DNA of 64,000 nucleotides from Pseudomonas citri (lineage in GTDB: Bacteria > Pseudomonadota > Gammaproteobacteria > Pseudomonadales > Pseudomonadaceae): contig NZ_JAODAB010000015.1 in the NCBI RefSeq assembly GCF_025336485.1, positions 1 to 64,000 of the forward strand, given 5' to 3'. A program made the translations under genes and the position numbers. Within the stretch, counting starts at the first letter, position 1. The number at the start of each line of letters is the position of its first letter. Under the pieces are notes generated by a model that did not search any database, was not told the DNA's origin, and saw only the letters and a program-made list of their open reading frames with translations. Of the stretch, positions 19,833-28,737 are shown piece after piece.

Positions 19833-21278
19833 TCAGTCGTGTTGCACGCCCGCGCGCTTGAGCATTTGCTTGCAGCGTTCACTCAGGTGAAATATCCGCA
19901 GATGCTTGCCGGCCTTGCCGTAGCGTTCGCGCAGGGTCATCAGTGCGGCGATGGCCGAGTAGTCGACGAAGTTCAGGTGGCGGCAGTCGAGGGTGACCTG
20001 CGAAGGGTCGTTGGCCGGGTCGAACTGGTGCAGGAACCGCATCGTCGAGGCGAAGAACAGCGTGCCGTGCAGGCGATAGAGCTTGCTGCCGTCGGCTTCC
20101 AGGTGCGTGTCGGCGTACAGCTCCCGGGCATGCTGCCAGGCGAAGTTGAGCGCTGCGATGATAATCCCGCACAACACCGCGACGGCCAGGTCGGTGAACA
20201 CGGTGATGAGGGTCACGGCGATGATCACCAGCACATCGTTGAGCGGCACCTTGTTGATGACCCGCAGCGAGGCCCAGGCAAATGTCTGCTGGGCCACCAC
20301 GAACATCACCCCCACCAGCGCGGCCAGCGGAATACGTTCGATCAGGGGCGAGAGAAACAGCACGAACAGCAATACCATCACCCCGGCCACCACGCCGGAC
20401 AGCCGGCCACGTCCACCGGAACTGAGGTTGATCACTGTCTGGCCGATCATGGCGCAACCGCCCATGCCGCCAAGCAGTCCCGAGGCGATGTTCGCCGCGC
20501 CCAAGGCCACGCATTCACGGTTGGTGAAGCCGCGGCTGGCGGTGATTTCATCGGTCAGGTTCAGGGTCAGCAGGGTTTCGAGCAAGCCGACCATGGCCAT
20601 CACCACCGCGTAGGGCAACACCACCTCCAGGGTGGCCAGGTTCCAGGGGACGCCGGGTAAGGCGAAGGCCGGCAAGCCACCGGCGATGTGCGCCATGTCG
20701 CCGAGCGTGCGGGTGGGCAGGTCGAGCAGGTAGACCGCCAGGCCAACACCGAGGACCGCCACCAGGGCCGGCGGCACGCTGCGGGTCAGGCGTGGCAGCA
20801 GGTAGACGATGGCCATGGTCAGCGCCACGAGGCCGGCCATCAGGTACAACGGCTCACCGCTCAGCCAGGCCGCGCCTCGCTTGAAATGCTCCAGTTGGGC
20901 CAAGGCAATGACGATGGCCAGGCCATTGACGAAACCGAGCATCACCGGGTGCGGCACCATGCGTACCAGCTTGCCCAGGCGCAACAACCCGAACGCGATC
21001 ATGATCAACCCGCTCAGCAGCACGGTCGCCAACAGGTACTGCACGCCGTGCTGCACCACCAGCGCGACAATCACCACTGCCATCGATCCCGCGGCCCCTG
21101 AGATCATGCCCGGTCGACCACCGAACAGCGCGGTCAGCGTACAGAGGATAAACGCCCCGTACAGCCCCATCAGTGGATTGAGGTGGGCCACCAGGGCGAA
21201 GGCGATGCATTCGGGGAGCAACGCGAAAGAGGTGGTGAGGCCGGCGAGAATGTCGGCGCGCAGACGTGCTGGTTTCAT
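19833..21278 (-). CDS. SulP-family anion transporter with C-terminal STAS domain
   Basis: This 481-residue protein starts with the SulP-type segment ILAGLTTSFALLPECIAFALVAHLNPLMGLYGAF (residues 10-43). Ten or more hydrophobic segments follow to about residue 380. A short STAS domain at about 400-481 contains VTLDCRHLNFVDYSAIAAL. The family carries sulfate, bicarbonate or C4-dicarboxylates by proton or sodium coupling; the substrate cannot be set from sequence. No transport partner is adjacent. It lies directly downstream of, and in the same direction as, the Tc operon, with 179 bp between. Confidence 0.88.
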   Translation of the reverse strand: MKPARLRADILAGLTTSFALLPECIAFALVAHLNPLMGLYGAFILCTLTALFGGRPGMISGAAGSMAVVIVALVVQHGVQYLLATVLLSGLIMIAFGLLRLGKLVRMVPHPVMLGFVNGLAIVIALAQLEHFKRGAAWLSGEPLYLMAGLVALTMAIVYLLPRLTRSVPPALVAVLGVGLAVYLLDLPTRTLGDMAHIAGGLPAFALPGVPWNLATLEVVLPYAVVMAMVGLLETLLTLNLTDEITASRGFTNRECVALGAANIASGLLGGMGGCAMIGQTVINLSSGGRGRLSGVVAGVMVLLFVLFLSPLIERIPLAALVGVMFVVAQQTFAWASLRVINKVPLNDVLVIIAVTLITVFTDLAVAVLCGIIIAALNFAWQHARELYADTHLEADGSKLYRLHGTLFFASTMRFLHQFDPANDPSQVTLDCRHLNFVDYSAIAALMTLRERYGKAGKHLRIFHLSERCKQMLKRAGVQHD

Positions 21279-21457
21279 GGTTTACCTGAATGGGCAGCCG
21301 ATGAAAACCGGCTGCCGGGGGGCGAAAAAAGCGGCGATGGTACGCAATTGAATGCTGCCCGGCCAGTGATCGCCGTTGCGCGAACAAGTTCCAGAAAAGG
21401 GCGTTGCGCCGTGGGCTCGGCTCGTAGCGCAACCGCAGCATTACAGAACCCGGCGCC

Positions 21458-24268
21458 TTACCTTCTGCCGCGACTACTGCCTGGACGAGGCTGCGACGGT
21501 TCGTTCAAACGCTGGACGATCGCCTGGTAGCCTGCGTAGTCGAGCGGTGTGCGTCCGGTGGGCACCGCGATGGCGGCCGGAAGAATGCCGCTGCAGTTGA
21601 TGCAGGCCGGAAACGGTTCAGGGGCCTGCACCCGGGCAATTCTGTCGGTGAGAATCGTGGTTTCTGCAAGAAGCCTTTCCGCCCGGTCCGGATAGAGCGC
21701 CACGATGGAGTTCGCCAGGCGGACTTCGGCGTGGGTCCCGGGGCCGCCGGCCAGAATCGGCATGATCCCGCCCATGTTTTCGATGTGCGTTTCGATCCAG
21801 TCCCGGGTCGGTTGTTGCAGTTCATGGACTTGGTCGCGCGTCCTGTTCAATGTTGGCGCGTCCTTCAACAGGTCTTCCTCGATGGCTACGTTATGGAACA
21901 GGTCGTTTTTGGCGGTGGCGTAACGGCTGGACAGATCGCCCAGGTAATCGGCGGTGTTGCCGATCCGGTAAGTGCCGAAGCTCAAGTAGTATTCGCGGGG
22001 TGTGCTCGTCCGGGCATTGCCGTCATGGCTCCTGTCGACCCCCTTGTAGCCGCGCATGCTGCCTTGCGGTTTGGGAAGGTTGAAAAAGTCGCTCAACCCA
22101 ACGCCTTCAGGTTTGATGTAGCCGTAAGAGTGGGCCAGGAATTCGCCGCCCAACAGTGTTTCATTGAAAAACTGGTCGGTGGTTTTATCGAAGTTATCCG
22201 GCATCAGGCGATAGCTGTAGTCCCCTTTGGCCGAGTCCATGATTTCCTGGGAGCGGGCCCGCCCCCAGGTCTCGAACTCCTTGAGTTCTTCGTCCTTCAT
22301 CAGGCCCGTCGGGTCGACAAATCTCACCGGGTTGTTGCCCACCATGCAATACAGGTTCAACCCGTCGACCGCCCCCGCCGGGTCGGGACTGATCCAGCGT
22401 TGCAACCATGGCGCGTAATAGCGGTGGCCGTAGTAATACAGGCCGCTGGCGTCGCGCTCCTTGCCCGAGTAGCGGATGGTCCGGTAATCGGCTTCCACGG
22501 CCGAGCGGCAGGCTGCCCAGGCGGTTCCACCGTAGGGCAAATAGCTTTCCTGACTGATCAACCAACCCTCGGCGTCGAGTTCCAGCGAGCTGGAGCCCAG
22601 GTGATCGTCGAGGCTGTAGCGCAATGGATTGGCCGCGATGCCGGACGGTCGTCCTTCGGTCCAATGCAGGTAGCGTACGCTGCAACGGCCGGCCCGCAGG
22701 GTGATGACTTCCAGGCGTTCGTTTTGCCGGGTGCGGATTTCGAGGCCCGGCAGGTAGCGGACTTCGCGCGTATGGGTCGCTGCGCCGGCGTAGGTGGTCT
22801 GTAGTTTGCGCAGCCGCTGACCGTTGCGGTCATAGCCATAGCGCTCAATGTCATGGCGACCGTCGTCACGCCGGACCAGGACCGCACGGGTGAGTTGATT
22901 GCGGCCGTTCCATTCCAGCGCCTGGCCTGGAGACAGCATTTGCAGGTTACCGTTCGCATCGAAACCGGCGCTCACCTCGGGCAGCGAATGCCCCTTGTCC
23001 CAGGACAGCAGACGATTGCTGGTGGCGGCGACGTCCAGTGTCCGGGTGTAGTTGTTACCGTCACGCACATGGCGCAATCCGGTCAGGTTGCCACCGGCGT
23101 CGTACGTGTAATGCTCGGTAAACTTGAACAGTTGCCGGGCGTCGAACGGGGTTCTGCTGAAGGCGGGAATATCGGGGTGGCTGGTCAGCCCCGCCGCCTC
23201 ACGACCTGTCGCGCTGATCAACTGGTAGAGGCTGTCGTAGGTGAAGGTGCTAGTGGCGTCTACCCGCTGGTTACTGCCGAATTGCACTGGCTGGGCGCGG
23301 TCCTCGATCTGCGTCACGTTACCCACGGCGTCGTAGGTGTAGTGCAGATCCTGCACGGTGCTGGCAGACACTGTCGTACGGAGGGCGGTCAGTCGACCGC
23401 TGGCCGGATCGAACATGGCGCGACTGACCGCGCCGTTGCCGGCCACTTGGGATTCGACTTGGCCCGATGCGTTGTAGAGCAGGTCCTTCAGCAGGATCTG
23501 CTCGGTCACCGCGTCCTTGAGCTTCAGGCTCACGGACTTGAGTTGGCCGGCGACATCAAACGAGTAGCGCTGTTGGTGCCCGGCGGCATCGAACTGCACG
23601 ATGGGCTCGGCGAGTGCGTCGTAGTGCCAGCGTGTCGTGTAGCCGGGGGCCTTTTCGAGCAAGGTCCCGCGCGCCTGCTCATCGGCGGGCCAGTCCGGTG
23701 AGGCAATGTCGAGGAGTAGGTGCCGGGTCTGGCCAAGGGGTTTGCCACACAGCGCATATCCGTTGATCAGCAGGGTACCGGCGCCGTCATCGTGGCGCAC
23801 CAGCGCGCCACAGAGGTTGCGTGCCGCCGATGCTGGCGAACTGTCGCCGTAGCGCAGGCACTCGACCCGACGCGGCGGCTGATCGAGCGCTCGCTCGTGG
23901 ATGACGGTGGGCCGCAACTGATCATCATAGGTGGTTCGCCATTGGGTTCCACGTTGATCCCAACTGCGCAAGATTTGTCCGGCAGCGCCAGGCAGGTTCA
24001 GGCGCCAGCCGGCGTCGACACTGCCCACCAGCAGCGGTTGGCCGCCAAGGCTGTAGAGGCTCGTCAGGTTGGCGTCGGGTGCTGCGCCGAACAGGCGCGG
24101 GTCCCACTGCGCAACCCGTCGCCCCGCCGTGTCGTGGTGCTGGCGGGTGATGCGTGCTTGGGCCGGCTCATCGACGTGGTTCCGGCAATAAGCGACCTGC
24201 CGCACAGGTAGGCCTCGGCTGTCGACGGCGTGGATCGTGGGCGTCTTGCGGTGAAGACGGGGGTTCAT
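21458..24268 (-). CDS. tccC: TccC-type Tc toxin component with C-terminal YwqJ-like deaminase effector
   Basis: The 936-residue protein is the effector subunit of a Tc toxin. Residues about 1-656 are the RHS/YD-repeat shell; the conserved core runs through HLGSSSLELD, YSGKERDASGLYYYGHRYY and SPDPAGAVDGLNLY and ends at VDPTGL, where the family self-cleaves by an Asp-dependent reaction. The remaining 280 residues are the hypervariable tip. It holds THAEV (His846, Glu848) and, about 40 residues on, PACINCSG (Cys889, Cys892). This is the zinc-binding and proton-shuttle signature of the cytidine deaminase fold, closest in appearance to YwqJ-type toxin deaminases. The inferred job is deamination of a base in host nucleic acid. 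The ATG overlaps the TcB stop. Confidence 0.9.
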   Translation of the reverse strand: MNPRLHRKTPTIHAVDSRGLPVRQVAYCRNHVDEPAQARITRQHHDTAGRRVAQWDPRLFGAAPDANLTSLYSLGGQPLLVGSVDAGWRLNLPGAAGQILRSWDQRGTQWRTTYDDQLRPTVIHERALDQPPRRVECLRYGDSSPASAARNLCGALVRHDDGAGTLLINGYALCGKPLGQTRHLLLDIASPDWPADEQARGTLLEKAPGYTTRWHYDALAEPIVQFDAAGHQQRYSFDVAGQLKSVSLKLKDAVTEQILLKDLLYNASGQVESQVAGNGAVSRAMFDPASGRLTALRTTVSASTVQDLHYTYDAVGNVTQIEDRAQPVQFGSNQRVDATSTFTYDSLYQLISATGREAAGLTSHPDIPAFSRTPFDARQLFKFTEHYTYDAGGNLTGLRHVRDGNNYTRTLDVAATSNRLLSWDKGHSLPEVSAGFDANGNLQMLSPGQALEWNGRNQLTRAVLVRRDDGRHDIERYGYDRNGQRLRKLQTTYAGAATHTREVRYLPGLEIRTRQNERLEVITLRAGRCSVRYLHWTEGRPSGIAANPLRYSLDDHLGSSSLELDAEGWLISQESYLPYGGTAWAACRSAVEADYRTIRYSGKERDASGLYYYGHRYYAPWLQRWISPDPAGAVDGLNLYCMVGNNPVRFVDPTGLMKDEELKEFETWGRARSQEIMDSAKGDYSYRLMPDNFDKTTDQFFNETLLGGEFLAHSYGYIKPEGVGLSDFFNLPKPQGSMRGYKGVDRSHDGNARTSTPREYYLSFGTYRIGNTADYLGDLSSRYATAKNDLFHNVAIEEDLLKDAPTLNRTRDQVHELQQPTRDWIETHIENMGGIMPILAGGPGTHAEVRLANSIVALYPDRAERLLAETTILTDRIARVQAPEPFPACINCSGILPAAIAVPTGRTPLDYAGYQAIVQRLNEPSQPRPGSSRGRR

Positions 24269-27200
24269 GCTTCACCTCCGGTGACGGTTTCTTGTTCGGA
24301 CAGGCTTTCTTCCAGGGTGTCGTTTTCGTCCTCCTCCAGGGTGTACCAGGCATGGCGTGTCAGGCGCCGCAAATAAGAGTGGCCACCCTGCTTGGCAAGG
24401 CGTGTGTGGGTGGGGCGGCCCAACGCGTCGTAGAACTGCTGGTCGCAATGACCGAACTGGCGCAAGGACTCATCGTTGATGTAGTGAGGCTGATCGGCGA
24501 AGTAAGGGCGGTAGAGGCGGATCGGCAATTCCTTGTGGTTGTATTCCACCCGTTCGCTGATGCGCCAGCGCCTCGTGGCGCTCTGTTCCAGCGGCTTTGC
24601 ATCCTTGAGCGTCAGCGCTCGCTGAGCATTGACGACGTAGGCCATGCCCGGTTCGACCTGTTGCTTGCTTTGCAGCGTTCGACCGAAGCCGTCGAAGCAG
24701 GTGATCGTGATGCGGATCTGTCGCTGTGGGTCGTCGGGGTAACGGTCTGCGACCAGGACAGCAATGTGCACCGGCTCGCGGGTCGAAGCCTCGATGTGGT
24801 TCTTCAATTTCACCTCGTCGGCACTGAGCACTGGCAAGGCCGCCAGCCGCGTTCGAGCTGACGCGCGGATATGCCCGCTGGGCAGCAGGTCACGGTTGGA
24901 CACACACCGCGCCAGCCAGTCGGTGTCTGCCAAGGCGGCGTCCGATAGGCACCCCATCCAACTGAAAGGCGCGTAATACACGGCAGTGGCGGCGTTCTGC
25001 AGGGCCTGCGCGCTCTGTTGGAGGGCGTCTGTCGGGCTCTTTAGTTGCGGCCGCTTGAATTGCGCGATGGGTTGGAAACCCACTGCTGCGTTGTTTTCGG
25101 TGCCATGGAACGTCGTGGCCAGGACCTGGCCGAAGGCATCGACGAGGCCTTCCTGTACGTTGCCGTTGGGATCGGTAATGCGCCGTGGCAGCAATGCACG
25201 GTAATCGTAGAACACCCGGGTGACGCAGCCATCGGGCCCTTTGAACGCGGTGATGAAACAGTGGCAGTTGTCGTAGCTGAACACGGTGACGCCATGGTGT
25301 TCACTCGCCTGCGAGGTCTGGATTTTGTAGAAGCCTTGCAGTGAGGCGTAGGTCGCAAAGCCACTTTTGACGGACCAGAGTTCTTGGGCTGATGGGCTCG
25401 CGGGGAGAAAGACGTCCATTGGGTGATAACCCATGCTCTTGAGCAGTGGCCCTTGGGGACGGGAGGCTTGCGGCAGCAGCTCGAAGGCTTTGAGGGCGGT
25501 TTCATCCAGCTCGGCGGTTTGCAGATGATCGGCCAGGGCTTGGAAGTGAGCGACGCCGTCCGGTAGGGTTTCTGCGGTGGTGGCGTCCTTGTAGCGGTGC
25601 ACCGTCAGGCCTGTCAGAACGCTTTGGGTTGTCCAGGTGCTTTCTCGGCTGAGTTCGATGAGCCGTTCATAGGTCATGTCCTGCGGCGTCAGTCCGCCGG
25701 CCTCGGGTGCCTTGGGGCGTTTCTGTGCGTTGGTCCGCTGGCGATAAGCCAGGCCCAGTCGCCACCCTTGGGGGGCATCCAGGTGAATGAACTCGGCGCG
25801 GGTTTCGTTTAGGTAGTAGAACTGTTGCGCCGGATCGTGTGCGTCGCGCCACCATCGCTGCTGATCGGCCTCTTGAAACGGCGGGGTGTCGCTGGCGGTT
25901 TTGCGGCGGGCGTAATGGACGTTGACGCTGTGGGTCAGTGAGCCAAACAGGTCGTGTTGCAAATTGAAGCTGTGCTGGCATTGCGGGTCGTCAGCCAGGC
26001 CTTCGTACTGATAACGGATGGTCTCCAGCAGCAGCGGCAACATCCGGGCATGACGTTGTTTGTCGCCGGCTTCGATCAAACGTACGCCATAGCGGTTTTC
26101 CTGGACCGAGTACAGCGTCTTGCCGTTCAGGTGGGCATCGACGGCGAATACCTCGCTTCGCAGCACACGCCCCTTCAGCGCGCGGGACATTTCCCGCACC
26201 GTTGCGGCGTCGGGCAAGGCCATGGGGGCATCGCCGGCTCCTGGCCGGTATTGGCAAGGCGCGGTCTTGCCCAATGCCACGGCCAACGGGTCGCTGCGGT
26301 TGTAGCCGGTACGGGGCAAGTCCAGCGCTTGCCCGGTGTGAAACCAGGTCTTGGTCAGGCAAGGCGCGCTGAAGTCGGATGAGTCGGGCGTGGTTTCGGT
26401 GTCGGTTTGCAACAGGAGGCCGAAGCCGCGAAATTCCCGTTCGACACCGTCGTAATAGCCCTGGCGATAGGCAAATGTCTGGGACAGTCGATTCCCGGTG
26501 ATTTCGTCCACCTGATGCTGGCTCGTCACCAGGTGCAGGACCAAGGGCACATGGCAGGCCGGTGGCGTGTCGGTGGCGGTTTTTTCGGCTTTTTCATCCA
26601 GCCATTCCTGCGCCGAGCTGCGGTAGTGGATGCTGTGGGCGGCGCCCATATTGTTGTGGGTGCCAGTGAGCAGGTACGGTTTGGCGCTGACGAATTCGTA
26701 GCGCCAATGTTGTGGGGGCGTCATGTGCGGCACGCTCAGGATCAGGCTGGAACAACCGAGTCCTTGCAGGTCGGCGAAGCTCACCTGGCACAGGCGGTCG
26801 TAGCGCAGGCCTTGTGGCCAGGGCAGCGCGATGGGAGGGTTGAAACCGTTGCCGCCGCGGTTCATGAAAATCAGCGCCTGGTTCGCTTGCAGATAGATCA
26901 GGTCGCTGGCACCGGAGCCATCCAGGTCGGCCAGGCGGATATGCGCGGCGTCGAAGCTGTCGTATGCCAGGCCCGGCGAACCCAGCACGATGCCTTTGCC
27001 GAAACGTCCGTGACCCAGGTTGGGCCAGCATTTCACTTCGTCATGACGGATGCGTACCAGGTGCGCTTGCCCACTGCCCAGCACGTCGCTGAAGGCCACC
27101 AGCTCGGAGGGCGAAGCGCCGCCCAGTGGCGCCAGGGTGTCGTCCGCGTCGTGGAGCACTTCACGGGCACGCGCAAAACCCTGCTCGCGCTGGTTGGCGT

Positions 27201-28737
27201 ACAGGCGAACGCTGCGCGGGCCGATCACTGCCAGATCGCTGAGACCGGCGCCCGTCAGGTCAGCCAGTTGTCCGTGTGGTTGGAAAAACTCCGTGGGGAA
27301 CGCCTTGAGCGTGGCGAAATCCGACCAGTCCCGATGGGGGCCGAGGGAGAAAAAACCGCTCAACCCCGGCTCGGCAATGACCCAATCCAATCGACCGTCG
27401 CCGGTGAGGTCGCTCAGTGACTGGCGCAGGGGTTTGGCAGGGTCGGCCGCGGGAATATGGGGCAGCGCGCACCACCGCTCGTAAGCCACTTCATTGGATT
27501 GGGCCTTGGCCCGCATGGGCTCACGGTAGTACCAAGCGGCCTTGCCCTGGTAGAGCAGGCCCGGCAGGCCTTCGCCGTACAGATCCACCAGTTGGTAGCC
27601 CGGATCGTCGAGCGCCGGCAGGCTTTGCCAGGGCTGCCAGGCATGGACGTGTGGCGAGTGGTCGAACTCGCTGTAGCTGAACTCGACGGGGGGGCGATTA
27701 TCCGCGTTCGCCGTGTCGCCGAATGCCTGGTCATGGGCCGCTGTCAGGTGCTGATAACCCAAGGCCGTCTGCTGGTATTCGAGCAGCAGGCGGCGCACTA
27801 GAACCGGCGCTGCGCCCCATTCCTCCGCAAAGCGGTGAAACATCAGTACCTGGCGGCACAGCCGTTGCGTGGGTAATTCAAAGCCGTAGGCGAAGTCGGA
27901 AAAGGCATCGCTGCGACCTTGGCACTGTTGGCCTGTGTAGGACGGTTGCTGGTCGTATGCGGTGCTCCGTTCGCCGTAGTCGAAGATCAGTTCGAAATGC
28001 CATTGCACCGCCGCCAGCCGCTCGGTTGTCCACAGGTAAAGGTCCGCATCGGCCTTGAAGTTTCCGTAGCTCACCCGGCTCAGGTAGCGCTGGGCCGTGG
28101 CATCTGCCTGGTAGTGGTAAAGGATGTGCTCGCCGTGGGCGTTCAGGCTCTCTTCCAGCAACCATTGGCCTACCCGACGCGTGTCCTGGATATCGGCACG
28201 GCGTGATGCCGGGTTCTTTCCGAACACATGCAGGCTGCCCTCGGCGCCGTGTACCAGCCAGAAGCCGGCTTCGTCGCGGTTCGATACCCAGCGCTCGATC
28301 CGGTCGAAACGGCTTTCGATGCTGGGGAAGTGGCGCGTCACCGTGTAGATCTCGTCCAGCGCCAGGGTGTTGTAGCGCTCGACGCGGGTTGAACGGATGA
28401 CGCCTTGCGAATCTCGCTCGGGCAACCACACCTCTCCGTTTGGGCCGAGGATCTGGTCATCCTCGGTATAGGCCGGTACGCCGTGCTGGGTACGCCGCGC
28501 CACGCAGGGTAATGACAGCCCCCAGCCGAGGCCGAACACGCCGTTGCCGCCCGAGCTGGCATAGCCCAGCGACAAGGAGGGCGCGAAGCCTCGGCCCGGC
28601 GAAATCGGCAGGGCAATCTCATAAGACGCTGTGCCCTGGGCGCCGATGGCGGCCCAGCCCTTGCCAATGCTCTGAATGGCGCCGCCGCCCTTGGGCAGTG
28701 CGGGTGGGGTCAGCGGTAGTGTGCTGTGTTCACTCAT
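24265..28737 (-). CDS. TcB-type Tc toxin component (TcdB/TcaC-like, SpvB domain)
   Basis: The product is 1490 residues from the ATG at 28737; the open frame begins 35 codons earlier inside the TcA gene, but the family N-terminus is at the ATG. An SpvB-like N-terminal domain is seen in KGGGAIQSIGKGWAAIGAQGTASYEIALPI at about residues 16-45 and GNGVFGLGWGLSLPCVARRT near 65-84. FG-GAP/VCBS-like beta-propeller repeats (LTGDGRLDWV, LADLDGSGASDLIYLQ) and TcdB mid regions follow. TcB forms the lower half of the cocoon that encloses the TccC toxin tip and docks on TcA through the propeller (known from Photorhabdus). It overlaps both neighbours by 4 bp, so the three genes are translationally coupled. 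Confidence 0.94.
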   Translation of the reverse strand: MSEHSTLPLTPPALPKGGGAIQSIGKGWAAIGAQGTASYEIALPISPGRGFAPSLSLGYASSGGNGVFGLGWGLSLPCVARRTQHGVPAYTEDDQILGPNGEVWLPERDSQGVIRSTRVERYNTLALDEIYTVTRHFPSIESRFDRIERWVSNRDEAGFWLVHGAEGSLHVFGKNPASRRADIQDTRRVGQWLLEESLNAHGEHILYHYQADATAQRYLSRVSYGNFKADADLYLWTTERLAAVQWHFELIFDYGERSTAYDQQPSYTGQQCQGRSDAFSDFAYGFELPTQRLCRQVLMFHRFAEEWGAAPVLVRRLLLEYQQTALGYQHLTAAHDQAFGDTANADNRPPVEFSYSEFDHSPHVHAWQPWQSLPALDDPGYQLVDLYGEGLPGLLYQGKAAWYYREPMRAKAQSNEVAYERWCALPHIPAADPAKPLRQSLSDLTGDGRLDWVIAEPGLSGFFSLGPHRDWSDFATLKAFPTEFFQPHGQLADLTGAGLSDLAVIGPRSVRLYANQREQGFARAREVLHDADDTLAPLGGASPSELVAFSDVLGSGQAHLVRIRHDEVKCWPNLGHGRFGKGIVLGSPGLAYDSFDAAHIRLADLDGSGASDLIYLQANQALIFMNRGGNGFNPPIALPWPQGLRYDRLCQVSFADLQGLGCSSLILSVPHMTPPQHWRYEFVSAKPYLLTGTHNNMGAAHSIHYRSSAQEWLDEKAEKTATDTPPACHVPLVLHLVTSQHQVDEITGNRLSQTFAYRQGYYDGVEREFRGFGLLLQTDTETTPDSSDFSAPCLTKTWFHTGQALDLPRTGYNRSDPLAVALGKTAPCQYRPGAGDAPMALPDAATVREMSRALKGRVLRSEVFAVDAHLNGKTLYSVQENRYGVRLIEAGDKQRHARMLPLLLETIRYQYEGLADDPQCQHSFNLQHDLFGSLTHSVNVHYARRKTASDTPPFQEADQQRWWRDAHDPAQQFYYLNETRAEFIHLDAPQGWRLGLAYRQRTNAQKRPKAPEAGGLTPQDMTYERLIELSRESTWTTQSVLTGLTVHRYKDATTAETLPDGVAHFQALADHLQTAELDETALKAFELLPQASRPQGPLLKSMGYHPMDVFLPASPSAQELWSVKSGFATYASLQGFYKIQTSQASEHHGVTVFSYDNCHCFITAFKGPDGCVTRVFYDYRALLPRRITDPNGNVQEGLVDAFGQVLATTFHGTENNAAVGFQPIAQFKRPQLKSPTDALQQSAQALQNAATAVYYAPFSWMGCLSDAALADTDWLARCVSNRDLLPSGHIRASARTRLAALPVLSADEVKLKNHIEASTREPVHIAVLVADRYPDDPQRQIRITITCFDGFGRTLQSKQQVEPGMAYVVNAQRALTLKDAKPLEQSATRRWRISERVEYNHKELPIRLYRPYFADQPHYINDESLRQFGHCDQQFYDALGRPTHTRLAKQGGHSYLRRLTRHAWYTLEEDENDTLEESLSEQETVTGGEA

